From the NCBI GenBank assembly GCA_905236495.1, contig CAJOPV010000058.1, positions 1 through 8,399 on the forward strand: a stretch of 8,399 nt of DNA. Reading direction: 5' to 3'. Both the position numbers and the translations under genes were made by a program. Within the stretch, counting starts at the first letter, position 1. Each line of letters opens with the position of its first letter. Source of the stretch: an uncultured Christensenellaceae bacterium (GTDB lineage Bacteria; Bacillota; Clostridia; Christensenellales; Aristaeellaceae). Below the pieces are notes generated by a model, which worked only from the letters and a program-made list of their open reading frames with translations, was not told the origin of the DNA and did not search any database. Shown here piece after piece: positions 1-5,899 of this stretch.

Positions 1-660
1 ATGCTGCGGCCCGGGGGCCGCCTGTGCTATTCCACCTGCACCTTCAATGCCCTGGAAAACGAGGGCGTGATCCAGGCGTTTCTGTTTCGCCATCCCGAAT
101 TTTCCCCGGTCCCCTTTTCGCTGCCGGGGCTGCCGCCTTGTGATGGGCTGCTGCGGCTGTGGCCCCAGGAGATTCGCGGGGAGGGCCACTTTGCGGCGCT
201 GCTGCAAAAAGCGGAGGGGCCGTCGGCAAAGCCGGGCCCCAGCCCCCTTTCGGCGCTTCCTCAGCAGGATCGGCAGATCGCGGAGGATTTCCTCCGGGAG
301 CATATCAAGGCGCCGGTGACGGTCAGCGGCCTGTTTGCCGGGCGGGCGGTATCCGCGCCGGAGGAGCTTCCGCCCCTCCAGGGCATCCGCGTATTGCGCC
401 TGGGCCTGCAGCTGGGAGAAATCAAGGGGCGGCTCTTTTTTCCCGATCACGCCCTGGCCCTGGCCTGCCCGGCAAAGAGGACCCGGGCGGCATCCCGGGA
501 GGAAGCGCGGGCTTACCAGGCGGGGCAGGCGCTGCCCGGGCCGGAGGCCATGCGGGGCTATTACGTCCTGACGCTGAACGGGCTGAACCTGGGCTGGATC
601 AAGGCCAGCGGCGGGCAGATGAAAAACCACTACCCCAAGGGCCTGCGGCGCCCGGAGTAA
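1..660 (+). CDS. rsmF: RsmF-like 16S rRNA m5C methyltransferase, C-terminal part (5' end outside window)
   Basis: This is the end of a NOL1/NOP2/Sun-family SAM-dependent RNA cytosine-5 methyltransferase. The Met codon at base 1 is internal: the visible protein opens at the last strands of the catalytic fold, LRPGGRLCYSTCTF, where Cys13 of the STCT motif is the expected catalytic nucleophile (motif VI). RLWPQEIRGEGHF (residues 52-64) is the usual closing segment of the methylase domain. A linker and a family-specific C-terminal domain follow, ending in a PUA-like RNA-binding module (about 150-216) with NGLNLGWIKASGGQMKNHYP, the signature of the RsmF tail. The stop is TAA at 658-660. In E. coli RsmF makes m5C1407 in 16S rRNA; Gram-positive relatives may modify other cytosines, so the exact target is inferred. 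The SAM-binding half and the start are not visible. The family is secure, the specific name less so. Confidence 0.88.
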   Translation: MLRPGGRLCYSTCTFNALENEGVIQAFLFRHPEFSPVPFSLPGLPPCDGLLRLWPQEIRGEGHFAALLQKAEGPSAKPGPSPLSALPQQDRQIAEDFLREHIKAPVTVSGLFAGRAVSAPEELPPLQGIRVLRLGLQLGEIKGRLFFPDHALALACPAKRTRAASREEARAYQAGQALPGPEAMRGYYVLTLNGLNLGWIKASGGQMKNHYPKGLRRPE

Positions 661-891
661 CGCACGCTTCGGAGGAAGAAGCTGAAGCCGCTGTCATCGA
701 ATTTCCCGACACGGTGACGGCCTTTGATCTATTTGAGGAGGACGCGCTGATCGGATTTATGCCGGTCAGCAGGAGGGACGCAGCCGCCGCGGGGCCTGGA
801 TGAAAAGCGACTGAGCCGGGCAAAAAGCCCGCTGCATGAGGGGAAAGACCAAAAACTATAAAATCCAGGCGGAAAACCCGAGAAAAAAGCA
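661..891. other. Intergenic region without a supported gene
   Basis: No reading frame here has both a start codon and a ribosome binding site. A GGAGGAAGAA stretch at 671-680 is not followed by ATG, GTG or TTG at a usable distance. One plus-strand frame stays open to a TGA at 801-803 and would encode an acidic peptide, but its only starts are a GTG at 714 and ATG at 759, neither with a Shine-Dalgarno. A short hairpin (CGGGC 817-821 with GCCCG 827-831, loop AAAAA) could mark the end of the upstream transcript but has no U-run. Bases 849-890 are A-rich and sit directly upstream of the next promoter, where they could act as an UP element. Confidence 0.6.
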
Positions 892-921
892 TTGACAAAG
901 CCCCCCCAAAGACGATATAAT
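892..921 (+). promoter_or_regulatory. Sigma-A promoter for yceD-rpmF, perfect consensus hexamers
   Basis: TTGACA at 892-897 and TATAAT at 916-921 match the housekeeping consensus exactly, with an 18-base spacer. The predicted transcription start is about 928-930, leaving a short leader of roughly 23 bases before the yceD start at 952. The A-rich tract just upstream (GAGAAAAAAGCA) could strengthen it. A strong constitutive promoter fits a ribosomal protein operon. Confidence 0.88.
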
Positions 922-951
922 AGCATTCGGTCACGATTGGAGGGATGCAGG

Positions 952-1473
952 ATGCTGCTGGATATTTCCCGTGCGCTGCGCGCCCCGGGAGAGGAAATCC
1001 CCTTCCAGCATCGGGACCGGATTCCTCCCCAGGAGATTTTCGGCGAAACGGTGACGTTTGACGAGCCTCTCCTGACCGGGTGGCATTCCGTGGCGGGCGA
1101 CAGCCTGCGCATCTGGGGAACGCTGAACTGCACGGTGCACGGGCATTGCGCCGGGTGCCTGCAGGAAGTGAGCTATCAGGTGGAAACGCCCTTTGACGAG
1201 ACGTTCATCCGCCTGAACCGCTTCGCCCCGGAAAAGGAAACCCCGGACGAGGAGGAGCAAATGGTTTACGAGGGCTCCAAGGTGGAGCTTTCGCATCTGG
1301 CGCTGACGCTGACGCTGCTCAATCTGCCCATGCGGTTCACCTGCGGGGAGGATTGCCCGGCGCTGCGGGCCCTGGAAACGGGAGACGCGCCATCTGCTTG
1401 CCAAGAGGACATGCCCGACCAGCATCCTTTTTCGGCATTGCAGCAATTGCTGAACGAGGATCAGGAGGTGTAA
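952..1473 (+). CDS. yceD: YceD family (DUF177) protein, putative 23S rRNA accumulation factor
   Basis: A 173-residue soluble protein of the DUF177/YceD family, encoded directly before rpmF as in most bacteria. The E. coli member is needed for normal 23S rRNA accumulation; the precise activity is unknown. Visible hallmarks are a Cys-rich middle (Cys60, Cys66, Cys69 in CTVHGHCAGC), a conserved segment YEGSKVELSHLALTLTLLN (residues 106-124), then LPMRFTCGEDC with Cys131 and Cys135, and the closing HPFSALQQLL (158-167) typical of the family C-terminus. The paired cysteines suggest a metal-binding knuckle, which is inference. The start at 952 is chosen because GGAGGG (939-944) lies 7 bases upstream and because the frame's earlier TTG at 892 is the promoter's -35 element. 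The stop is 2 bases before rpmF and its last codons carry the rpmF ribosome binding site, so the two are cotranscribed and probably translationally coupled. Confidence 0.9.
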   Translation: MLLDISRALRAPGEEIPFQHRDRIPPQEIFGETVTFDEPLLTGWHSVAGDSLRIWGTLNCTVHGHCAGCLQEVSYQVETPFDETFIRLNRFAPEKETPDEEEQMVYEGSKVELSHLALTLTLLNLPMRFTCGEDCPALRALETGDAPSACQEDMPDQHPFSALQQLLNEDQEV

Positions 1474-1475
1474 TT

Positions 1476-1670
1476 ATGGCTCTGCCCAAAGGAAAAGTAT
1501 CCAAGGCACGGGGTCGCTCCCGCCGCGCCAATTGGAAACTGTCTCTGCCCGCCATCGTGGAATGCCCCCAGTGCCACAAGATGAAGCTGGCCCACCGGGT
1601 GTGCAAGGCGTGCGGCTATTACGACGGCAAGCAGGTCATCGTCGTTGACGAAGAAAAGAAGAATGCCTGA
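1476..1670 (+). CDS. rpmF: 50S ribosomal protein L32 (bL32)
   Basis: A 64-residue basic protein matching bL32. The N-terminus MALPKGKVSKARGRSRRANW is the standard L32 opening with a basic RNA-binding tail. A zinc ribbon follows with two CxxC pairs, CPQC (30-33) and CKAC (43-46), then GYYDGKQVI. Keeping all four cysteines makes this the zinc-binding (C+) form. It is slightly longer than the common 57-60 residues because of an acidic/basic end (VVDEEKKNA). AGGAGGTG at 1463-1470 lies 5 bases before ATG 1476, inside the end of yceD. In many bacteria plsX follows this pair; here the valS leader follows instead. Confidence 0.97.
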   Translation: MALPKGKVSKARGRSRRANWKLSLPAIVECPQCHKMKLAHRVCKACGYYDGKQVIVVDEEKKNA

Positions 1671-1681
1671 GCATTCCAGCG

Positions 1682-1726
1682 TATGAAGCCAGGGGAGGGC
1701 GAAAGCGCCCTGCCCTGGGTTTCATA
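1682..1726 (+). repeat. Long hairpin after rpmF, possible transcript end without U-run
   Basis: An inverted repeat folds as 1682-1701 against 1706-1726 with loop AAAG. The inner stem is AGGGCG/CGCCCT and the middle CCAGGG/CCCTGG, with one G/G mismatch (1695/1712) and one bulged G (1719). No T-run follows (GCATAACCCCC), so it is not a classical intrinsic terminator. It may protect the 3' end of yceD-rpmF mRNA, mark a processing site, or give partial termination before the T-box leader. Confidence 0.6.
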
Positions 1727-1740
1727 GCATAACCCCCAGG

Positions 1741-1966
1741 AACGGGAGGAGTATGCCCCCAAGCGCGTCCTTGAAAGAGAGGCGGCTCACAGGCTGAAAG
1801 GCCGCCGGGAAGCGAGGGCAGAAGGTCGCCCGGGAGGGGGGCGGATGAAAAGAGCAGTAGTCCGCCCGGCGTAACGCGCCTTACAGCGTTTCAAGGCGGC
1901 AGCAATGCCGTAAAGCAAGGTGGTACCACGGGTCGATCCGTCCTTCGGGCGGATGGGCCTTTTTTC
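1741..1966 (+). promoter_or_regulatory. T-box riboswitch (tRNA-Val sensing) controlling valS
   Basis: This untranslated leader senses uncharged tRNA and lets transcription proceed into valS only when valine charging is low. The T-box core AAGGTGGTACCACG is at 1917-1930. The antiterminator pairs AAGG 1917-1920 with CCTT 1942-1945 and ACGG 1928-1931 with CCGT 1938-1941, leaving the 7-base bulge TGGTACC. Its TGGT (1921-1924) complements the tRNA 3' end ACCA, so the discriminator base is A, as in tRNA(Val). The hairpin CGGCA-GCAA-TGCCG (1897-1910) fits stem III. Stem I has a GGAGTA K-turn-like 5' side (1748-1753) with GGATGA opposite (1843-1848), and a basal helix GCCCCC 1755-1760 with GGGGGC 1837-1842. 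GTC at 1825-1827, after AGAAG, is the likeliest valine specifier, but I could not place it cleanly in the specifier loop. No promoter was recognised just upstream, so the leader's 5' end is approximate. Confidence 0.92.
1931..1965 (+). terminator. T-box intrinsic terminator (off state of valS leader)
   Basis: The stem pairs 1931-1934 with 1956-1959 and 1936-1940 with 1950-1954, then CC 1942-1943 with GG 1948-1949. The loop is TTCG, with one G/G mismatch (1935/1955) and a bulged T at 1941. A run of six T (1960-1965) follows. Bases 1938-1945 are shared with the antiterminator, so the two folds exclude each other, which is the switching mechanism of the leader. Confidence 0.93.
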
Positions 1967-2058
1967 ATTCAAGCACGGGGCAGCCGATGCTCATGGGGAA
2001 ATCTCCGAATCGGTTTTCGGAAGCGGCTCCCCCCGGAAAAAAAGAAAGGGCGGTTCCA

Positions 2059-4764
2059 ATGTCGGAATTTACCATGGAGAAAACCTATAATCCCCAGGCT
2101 ATTGAAAAGGAAACCTACGAAAAGTGGGAGGCGTCCGGGGCCTTCGCGCCGAAGATAGAAAAGGGTAAAAAGCCCTTCACCATCGTGATGCCGCCCCCCA
2201 ATGTGACGGGCCAGCTGCACATGGGCCACGCCATGGACGCTACCCTGCAGGATGCCCTGATCCGCTATCACCGCATGAAGGGGGACCCCACCCTCTGGCT
2301 CCCCGGCACGGATCACGCCTCCATCGCCACCGAGGTGAGGGTGGTGGAAAAACTGCGCAGCCAGGGCCTCACCAAGGAGCAGCTGGGCCGGGAAGGCTTC
2401 CTTGAGCACGCCTGGGCCTGGAAAAAGGAATACGGCGGCAGGATCACGCGGCAGCTTCGCCGCATGGGCTCCAGCTGCGACTGGAGCCGGGAACGCTTCA
2501 CCATGGACGAGGGCTGCTCCAAGGCGGTACGGGAAGTGTTCGTGCGGCTGTACGAAAAGGACCTGATCTACCGGGGCAACCGCCTCGTCAACTGGTGCCC
2601 CCGCTGCATGACCGCCATTTCCGACGCGGAAGTGGAATATGAGGAAAAGGACGGCAATTTCTGGCACATCCTGTATCCCGTGAAGGAAACGGGGGAGACG
2701 CTGGAGCTTGCCACCACCCGGCCCGAAACCATGCTGGGCGATACCGCCGTCGCCATCAACCCCGCCGATCCCCGGTATGCCCACCTCCACGGCTGCCATG
2801 TGATACTGCCCCTCATCAATAAGGAAATCCCCATCGTGTGCGACGAGCATGCGGACATGGAAAAGGGCACCGGCGTGGTGAAGATCACCCCCGCCCACGA
2901 CCCCAATGACTTTGAGGTGGGCCAGCGGCATGGCCTGCCCATCGTGCGGGTGTTCACCTACGACGGGCGCATGACCGGCCCGGCGGACAAGGCCGCCCAG
3001 GACGAAATCTTCCAAAGCGGCAAAGCTTCCGTCAACGAGCCGGAGGTGCTGGACTGCGGCAAGTACGCCGGCATGACCACCCTTGACGCCCGGAAGCAGA
3101 TCGTTTCCGACCTGACGGCGCTGGGCCTCCTCAAGGAGATCGAGCCCCTCAAGCACGAGGTGGGCACCTGCTACCGCTGCCATACGGTGATCGAGCCTAT
3201 GATGAGCAAGCAATGGTTCGTGAAGATGGCCCCCCTGGCAAAGCCCGCCCTGGAGGCCGTGAAGCGGGGAGAGACCCGGTTCATGCCTGATCGGTTCAGC
3301 AAAATCTATTATAATTGGATGGAAAACACCAAGGATTGGTGCATCAGCCGCCAGCTCTGGTGGGGCCATCGCATTCCCGCGTGGTACTGCGAACAGTGCG
3401 GAAAGACCATCGTGAGCCGGGAAGACCCCACGGCCTGCTCCTGCGGCTGCACCGATATCCGGCAGGATGAGGATGTATTGGATACCTGGTTCTCCTCCGC
3501 CCTGTGGCCCTTCTCCACCCTGGGCTGGCCTGAGGAAACGGAAGATTTGAAATACTTCTATCCCACCTCCACCCTGGTGACGGGATATGATATCATCTTT
3601 TTCTGGGTGGCCCGGATGATCTTTTCCGGCATCGAGAACATGGGGCAGACGCCCTTTGACACCGTGGTGATCCACGGCCTGGTGCGGGACGCCCAGGGCC
3701 GGAAAATGAGCAAATCCCTGGGCAACGGGGTGGATCCCCTGGAGATCATCGACCAGTACGGCGCCGATGCCCTGCGCTTTTCCCTGGTGATGGGCATTTC
3801 TCCGGGCAACGACACCCGCTATTCCGTCGAGAAGGTGGAAATGGCCCGGAACTTTGCCAACAAGGTGTGGAACGCCAGCCGGTTCGTGCTGATGAACCTG
3901 GACGGCAAGGAGGAGCTGGCGGGGAAGGAGCTGACGCTGCCGGATCAGTGGATCCTGACCCGGTATAACGAGGCTGTGCGCCAGATCAGCAAAAACCTGG
4001 AGGAGGCCGAGTACGGCCTGGCGGCCCAGAAGATCTACGATTTCGTGTGGAGCGAGTTTTGCGATTGGTATATCGAGCTTGCCAAGGGCGGTTTGCTGGG
4101 GGACGATCTGGGCCGCAGGGCCGCCGTCCGGGCTGTGCTGCAGACGGTGCTTTCCGGCCTGCTGCGCCTGCTGCATCCCTTCATGCCCTTCCTCACCGAG
4201 GAAGTGTATAAGAACCTGCCCGGGGAGGAGGACGCCTCCTGCATGCTGGCGGATTGGCCTCAGCCCCTTTCCGATTATGATTTCCCCGCCGAAAGCGCCC
4301 GGATGGAGGGCGTGATGGATATGATCCGCGCCATCCGCAACCTGCGCGCCGGCATGAACGTGCAGCCCAGCCACAAGGCCCGGCTCATGGTGCGGCCCGC
4401 CGCGGGCTGGCAGAACGCCTTTGAGGGGACAGAGGTGTATTTCGCCCGCCTCGCCAGCGTCAGCCAATTGGAAATGCTGTCCCAGGGCGCGGAGATCGCC
4501 GAAAAGACCGTCAGCGCCGTCTGCGGCGCCGGGGAGTTTTTCATCCCTCTGGGCGAATTGGTGGATTTTGAGAAGGAACGGGCCCGCCTTAACAAGGAGC
4601 GCCAGAATATCCAGGGCGAGATCGCCCGGGCCGAAGCCAAGCTGAATAACCCCGGCTTCGTCAGCAAGGCGCCCGCCAGCCTGGTGGCTGCGGAAAAAGA
4701 AAAGCTGGAAAAGAATAAGCAGATGCTGGTCGCCCTTGAAGCCCGGATCGCGGAATTAGGGTAA
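2059..4764 (+). CDS. valS: Valyl-tRNA synthetase
   Basis: A 901-residue class I aminoacyl-tRNA synthetase that charges tRNA(Val) with valine using ATP, in the cytoplasm. The catalytic signatures are HMGH (54-57, within PPPNVTGQLHMGH) and KMSKS (549-553, within GRKMSKSLGN). Between them lies the CP1 editing domain, with TTRPETMLGDTAVAINPAD and KITPAHDPNDFEVG, which clears mischarged threonine. A Cys-rich knuckle (CEQC then CSCGC) precedes DVLDTWFSSALWPFSTLGWP. The C-terminus (about 833-901) is the charged coiled coil typical of ValS. All expected parts are present and the length is normal. The start at 2059 (MSEFTMEKTYNP) is preferred: AAAGGG (2045-2050) is 8 bases upstream and family proteins begin close to this point. 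An in-frame ATG at 1987 would add 24 residues of no known match and has a poor ribosome binding site. The T-box leader upstream regulates it. Confidence 0.97.
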   Translation: MSEFTMEKTYNPQAIEKETYEKWEASGAFAPKIEKGKKPFTIVMPPPNVTGQLHMGHAMDATLQDALIRYHRMKGDPTLWLPGTDHASIATEVRVVEKLRSQGLTKEQLGREGFLEHAWAWKKEYGGRITRQLRRMGSSCDWSRERFTMDEGCSKAVREVFVRLYEKDLIYRGNRLVNWCPRCMTAISDAEVEYEEKDGNFWHILYPVKETGETLELATTRPETMLGDTAVAINPADPRYAHLHGCHVILPLINKEIPIVCDEHADMEKGTGVVKITPAHDPNDFEVGQRHGLPIVRVFTYDGRMTGPADKAAQDEIFQSGKASVNEPEVLDCGKYAGMTTLDARKQIVSDLTALGLLKEIEPLKHEVGTCYRCHTVIEPMMSKQWFVKMAPLAKPALEAVKRGETRFMPDRFSKIYYNWMENTKDWCISRQLWWGHRIPAWYCEQCGKTIVSREDPTACSCGCTDIRQDEDVLDTWFSSALWPFSTLGWPEETEDLKYFYPTSTLVTGYDIIFFWVARMIFSGIENMGQTPFDTVVIHGLVRDAQGRKMSKSLGNGVDPLEIIDQYGADALRFSLVMGISPGNDTRYSVEKVEMARNFANKVWNASRFVLMNLDGKEELAGKELTLPDQWILTRYNEAVRQISKNLEEAEYGLAAQKIYDFVWSEFCDWYIELAKGGLLGDDLGRRAAVRAVLQTVLSGLLRLLHPFMPFLTEEVYKNLPGEEDASCMLADWPQPLSDYDFPAESARMEGVMDMIRAIRNLRAGMNVQPSHKARLMVRPAAGWQNAFEGTEVYFARLASVSQLEMLSQGAEIAEKTVSAVCGAGEFFIPLGELVDFEKERARLNKERQNIQGEIARAEAKLNNPGFVSKAPASLVAAEKEKLEKNKQMLVALEARIAELG

Positions 4765-4963
4765 CGGAAACGACCGGGGGAGGCCCCCATCCGGAAAAGC
4801 GGATTGGGAAGCATCGTTTCGAGAAAATGAAAACGGTCTTTCCCCGCCGCAGGGGCGGCAAATTGCCGCCCCTGCAGAAGATGGGCCTGCGCCCGGCCTG
4901 CAATCATCCGCTTCTCCGCCGCAGCTTCAGCGGAGGAACGCACAGAGGATCAAAGGAGCGGCT
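4765..4963. other. Hairpin-rich leader between valS and rsmH
   Basis: This 199-base gap holds four inverted repeats: GGGGG/CCCCC (4776-4788), ATCCG/CGGAT (4789-4804), the 13-bp repeat at 4849-4875, and CTCCGC/GCGGAG (4914-4935). None has a T-run, so no intrinsic terminator for valS is visible, and I see no convincing -35/-10 pair. valS, rsmH and rsmI may therefore share a transcript. The rsmH ribosome binding site AAAGGAG is at 4952-4958. The CTCC at 4914-4917 could pair with either GGAG 4932-4935 or the GGAG of that binding site (4955-4958), a possible translational control that is inference only. Confidence 0.5.
4849..4875. repeat. 13-bp perfect GC-rich inverted repeat
   Basis: GCAGGGGCGGCAA (4849-4861) is followed after a single A (4862) by its exact reverse complement (4863-4875). 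As RNA it would form an 11-bp stem with an AAATT loop. No U-run follows on either strand. It has the look of a dispersed intergenic palindrome of the kind seen in gut Clostridia, but a copy count needs the rest of the genome. Confidence 0.8.
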
Positions 4964-5899
4964 ATGCCTTTTCATCATGTTCCCGTTCTGCTAAGCGAAG
5001 TATTGGACGCTTTGGCCCCGGCGCCGGGGGGCGTGTTTGCCGACGGCACGCTGGGGGGCGGCGGGCACAGCGAGGAGATATTGAAGCGCATCGGGGATTC
5101 GGGGCTTTTGTACGGCATCGACCGGGACCCGGCGGCGATCGCGGCGGCGTCTGAACGGCTGAAGGAATACCCTGGCTTTCATGCTGTCCACGGTAATTTT
5201 CACGATGTCAAGGCGCTGCTGCCCGGGGTCAGACTGAACGGCGGTTTATTGGATTTGGGCGTGTCCTCCCATCAGCTGGATACGCCGGGCCGGGGCTTTT
5301 CCTATCACGAGGACGCGCCGCTGGATATGCGGATGGACCCCACTCAGGGGATCACTGCGGCGGAATACGTGAACACGGTGAGCGAGGAGGAGTTCTGCCG
5401 GGTGCTGCGGGCCTACGGCGATGAAAAGTGGGCCGCCCGCATCGCGCAGATTTTGATGGAAAAGCGGGCCCAAAAGCCCCTGGAAACGACGCAGGATCTG
5501 GTGGCGGTGGTGGATGCCGCCATCCCCAAAGCGGTGCGCCGGAAGGAAGAAGGCCACCCCGCCCGGCGCACCTTCCAGGCGGTGCGCATCGCGGTGAACG
5601 ACGAACTGGCGCCGCTGGAAAAGGCGCTCAGGGATTGGACGGATATGCTTTTGCCCGGCGGGCGGCTGTGCGTGATCACCTTCCATTCCGTGGAGGACAG
5701 GATCGTGAAGCTGACCTTCCGCAAATTCCAGAACCCCTGCGTCTGCCCTCCGAAGGCCCCCATCTGCACCTGCGGAAGAAAGCCCCTGGGCCGGGCCCTG
5801 GGCGGGGCGGTCAAGGCGGGGCAAACGGAGCTGGAGATGAATCCCCGGGCCCACAGCGCTACGCTGCGGGTGTTTGAAAAGAAGAGGGAGGACGCATGA
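4964..5899 (+). CDS. rsmH: 16S rRNA (cytosine-1402-N4)-methyltransferase RsmH (MraW)
   Basis: A 311-residue SAM-dependent methyltransferase that adds the N4-methyl of m4Cm1402 in the ribosomal P site. Family motifs in order: HVPVLLSEVL (5-14), the SAM loop DGTLGGGGHS (27-36), GIDRDP (51-56), LDLGVSSHQLD (96-106), GFSYHEDAPLDMRMD (111-125), HPARRTFQAVRIAVNDEL (198-215), VITFHSVEDRIVK (237-249), a Cys group CVCPPKAPICTC (259-270), and NPRAHSATLR (293-302). Length is normal. The start is supported by AAAGGAG (4952-4958), 5 bases from ATG 4964. In most Firmicutes this gene opens the division/cell-wall cluster (mraZ-rsmH-ftsL-pbp). Here those partners are absent: valS lies upstream and rsmI overlaps the 3' end by 4 bases (ATGA). 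Confidence 0.97.
   Translation: MPFHHVPVLLSEVLDALAPAPGGVFADGTLGGGGHSEEILKRIGDSGLLYGIDRDPAAIAAASERLKEYPGFHAVHGNFHDVKALLPGVRLNGGLLDLGVSSHQLDTPGRGFSYHEDAPLDMRMDPTQGITAAEYVNTVSEEEFCRVLRAYGDEKWAARIAQILMEKRAQKPLETTQDLVAVVDAAIPKAVRRKEEGHPARRTFQAVRIAVNDELAPLEKALRDWTDMLLPGGRLCVITFHSVEDRIVKLTFRKFQNPCVCPPKAPICTCGRKPLGRALGGAVKAGQTELEMNPRAHSATLRVFEKKREDA

Noticed and set aside
159..803. Long open plus-strand frame overlapping the end of the RsmF-like gene and running into the gap, with an acidic tail after 660
   Set aside because: Inside the methyltransferase it is a Gly/Ala/Pro-rich shadow frame typical of GC-rich DNA. The part after 660 has no start codon with a ribosome binding site and no recognisable family.
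814..833. Hairpin after the RsmF-like gene as an intrinsic terminator
   Set aside because: The stem is only 5 bp plus two pairs beyond a bulge, and no T-run follows.
1987..2058. Upstream ATG extending valS by 24 codons
   Set aside because: The ribosome binding site is poor and the extension resembles no ValS N-terminus. The start at 2059 has a better site and the expected N-terminal sequence.
1969..4467. An 832-codon open frame on the minus strand across valS
   Set aside because: It is the antisense shadow of valS, rich in His, Gly and Ala with no family motif. valS on the plus strand has all catalytic signatures.
4827..4994. A 55-codon plus-strand frame in the valS-rsmH gap that overlaps the rsmH start, possibly a leader peptide
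   Set aside because: No Shine-Dalgarno precedes its ATG, it runs through the 13-bp palindrome, and the peptide is Arg/Pro/Leu-rich without any known pattern.
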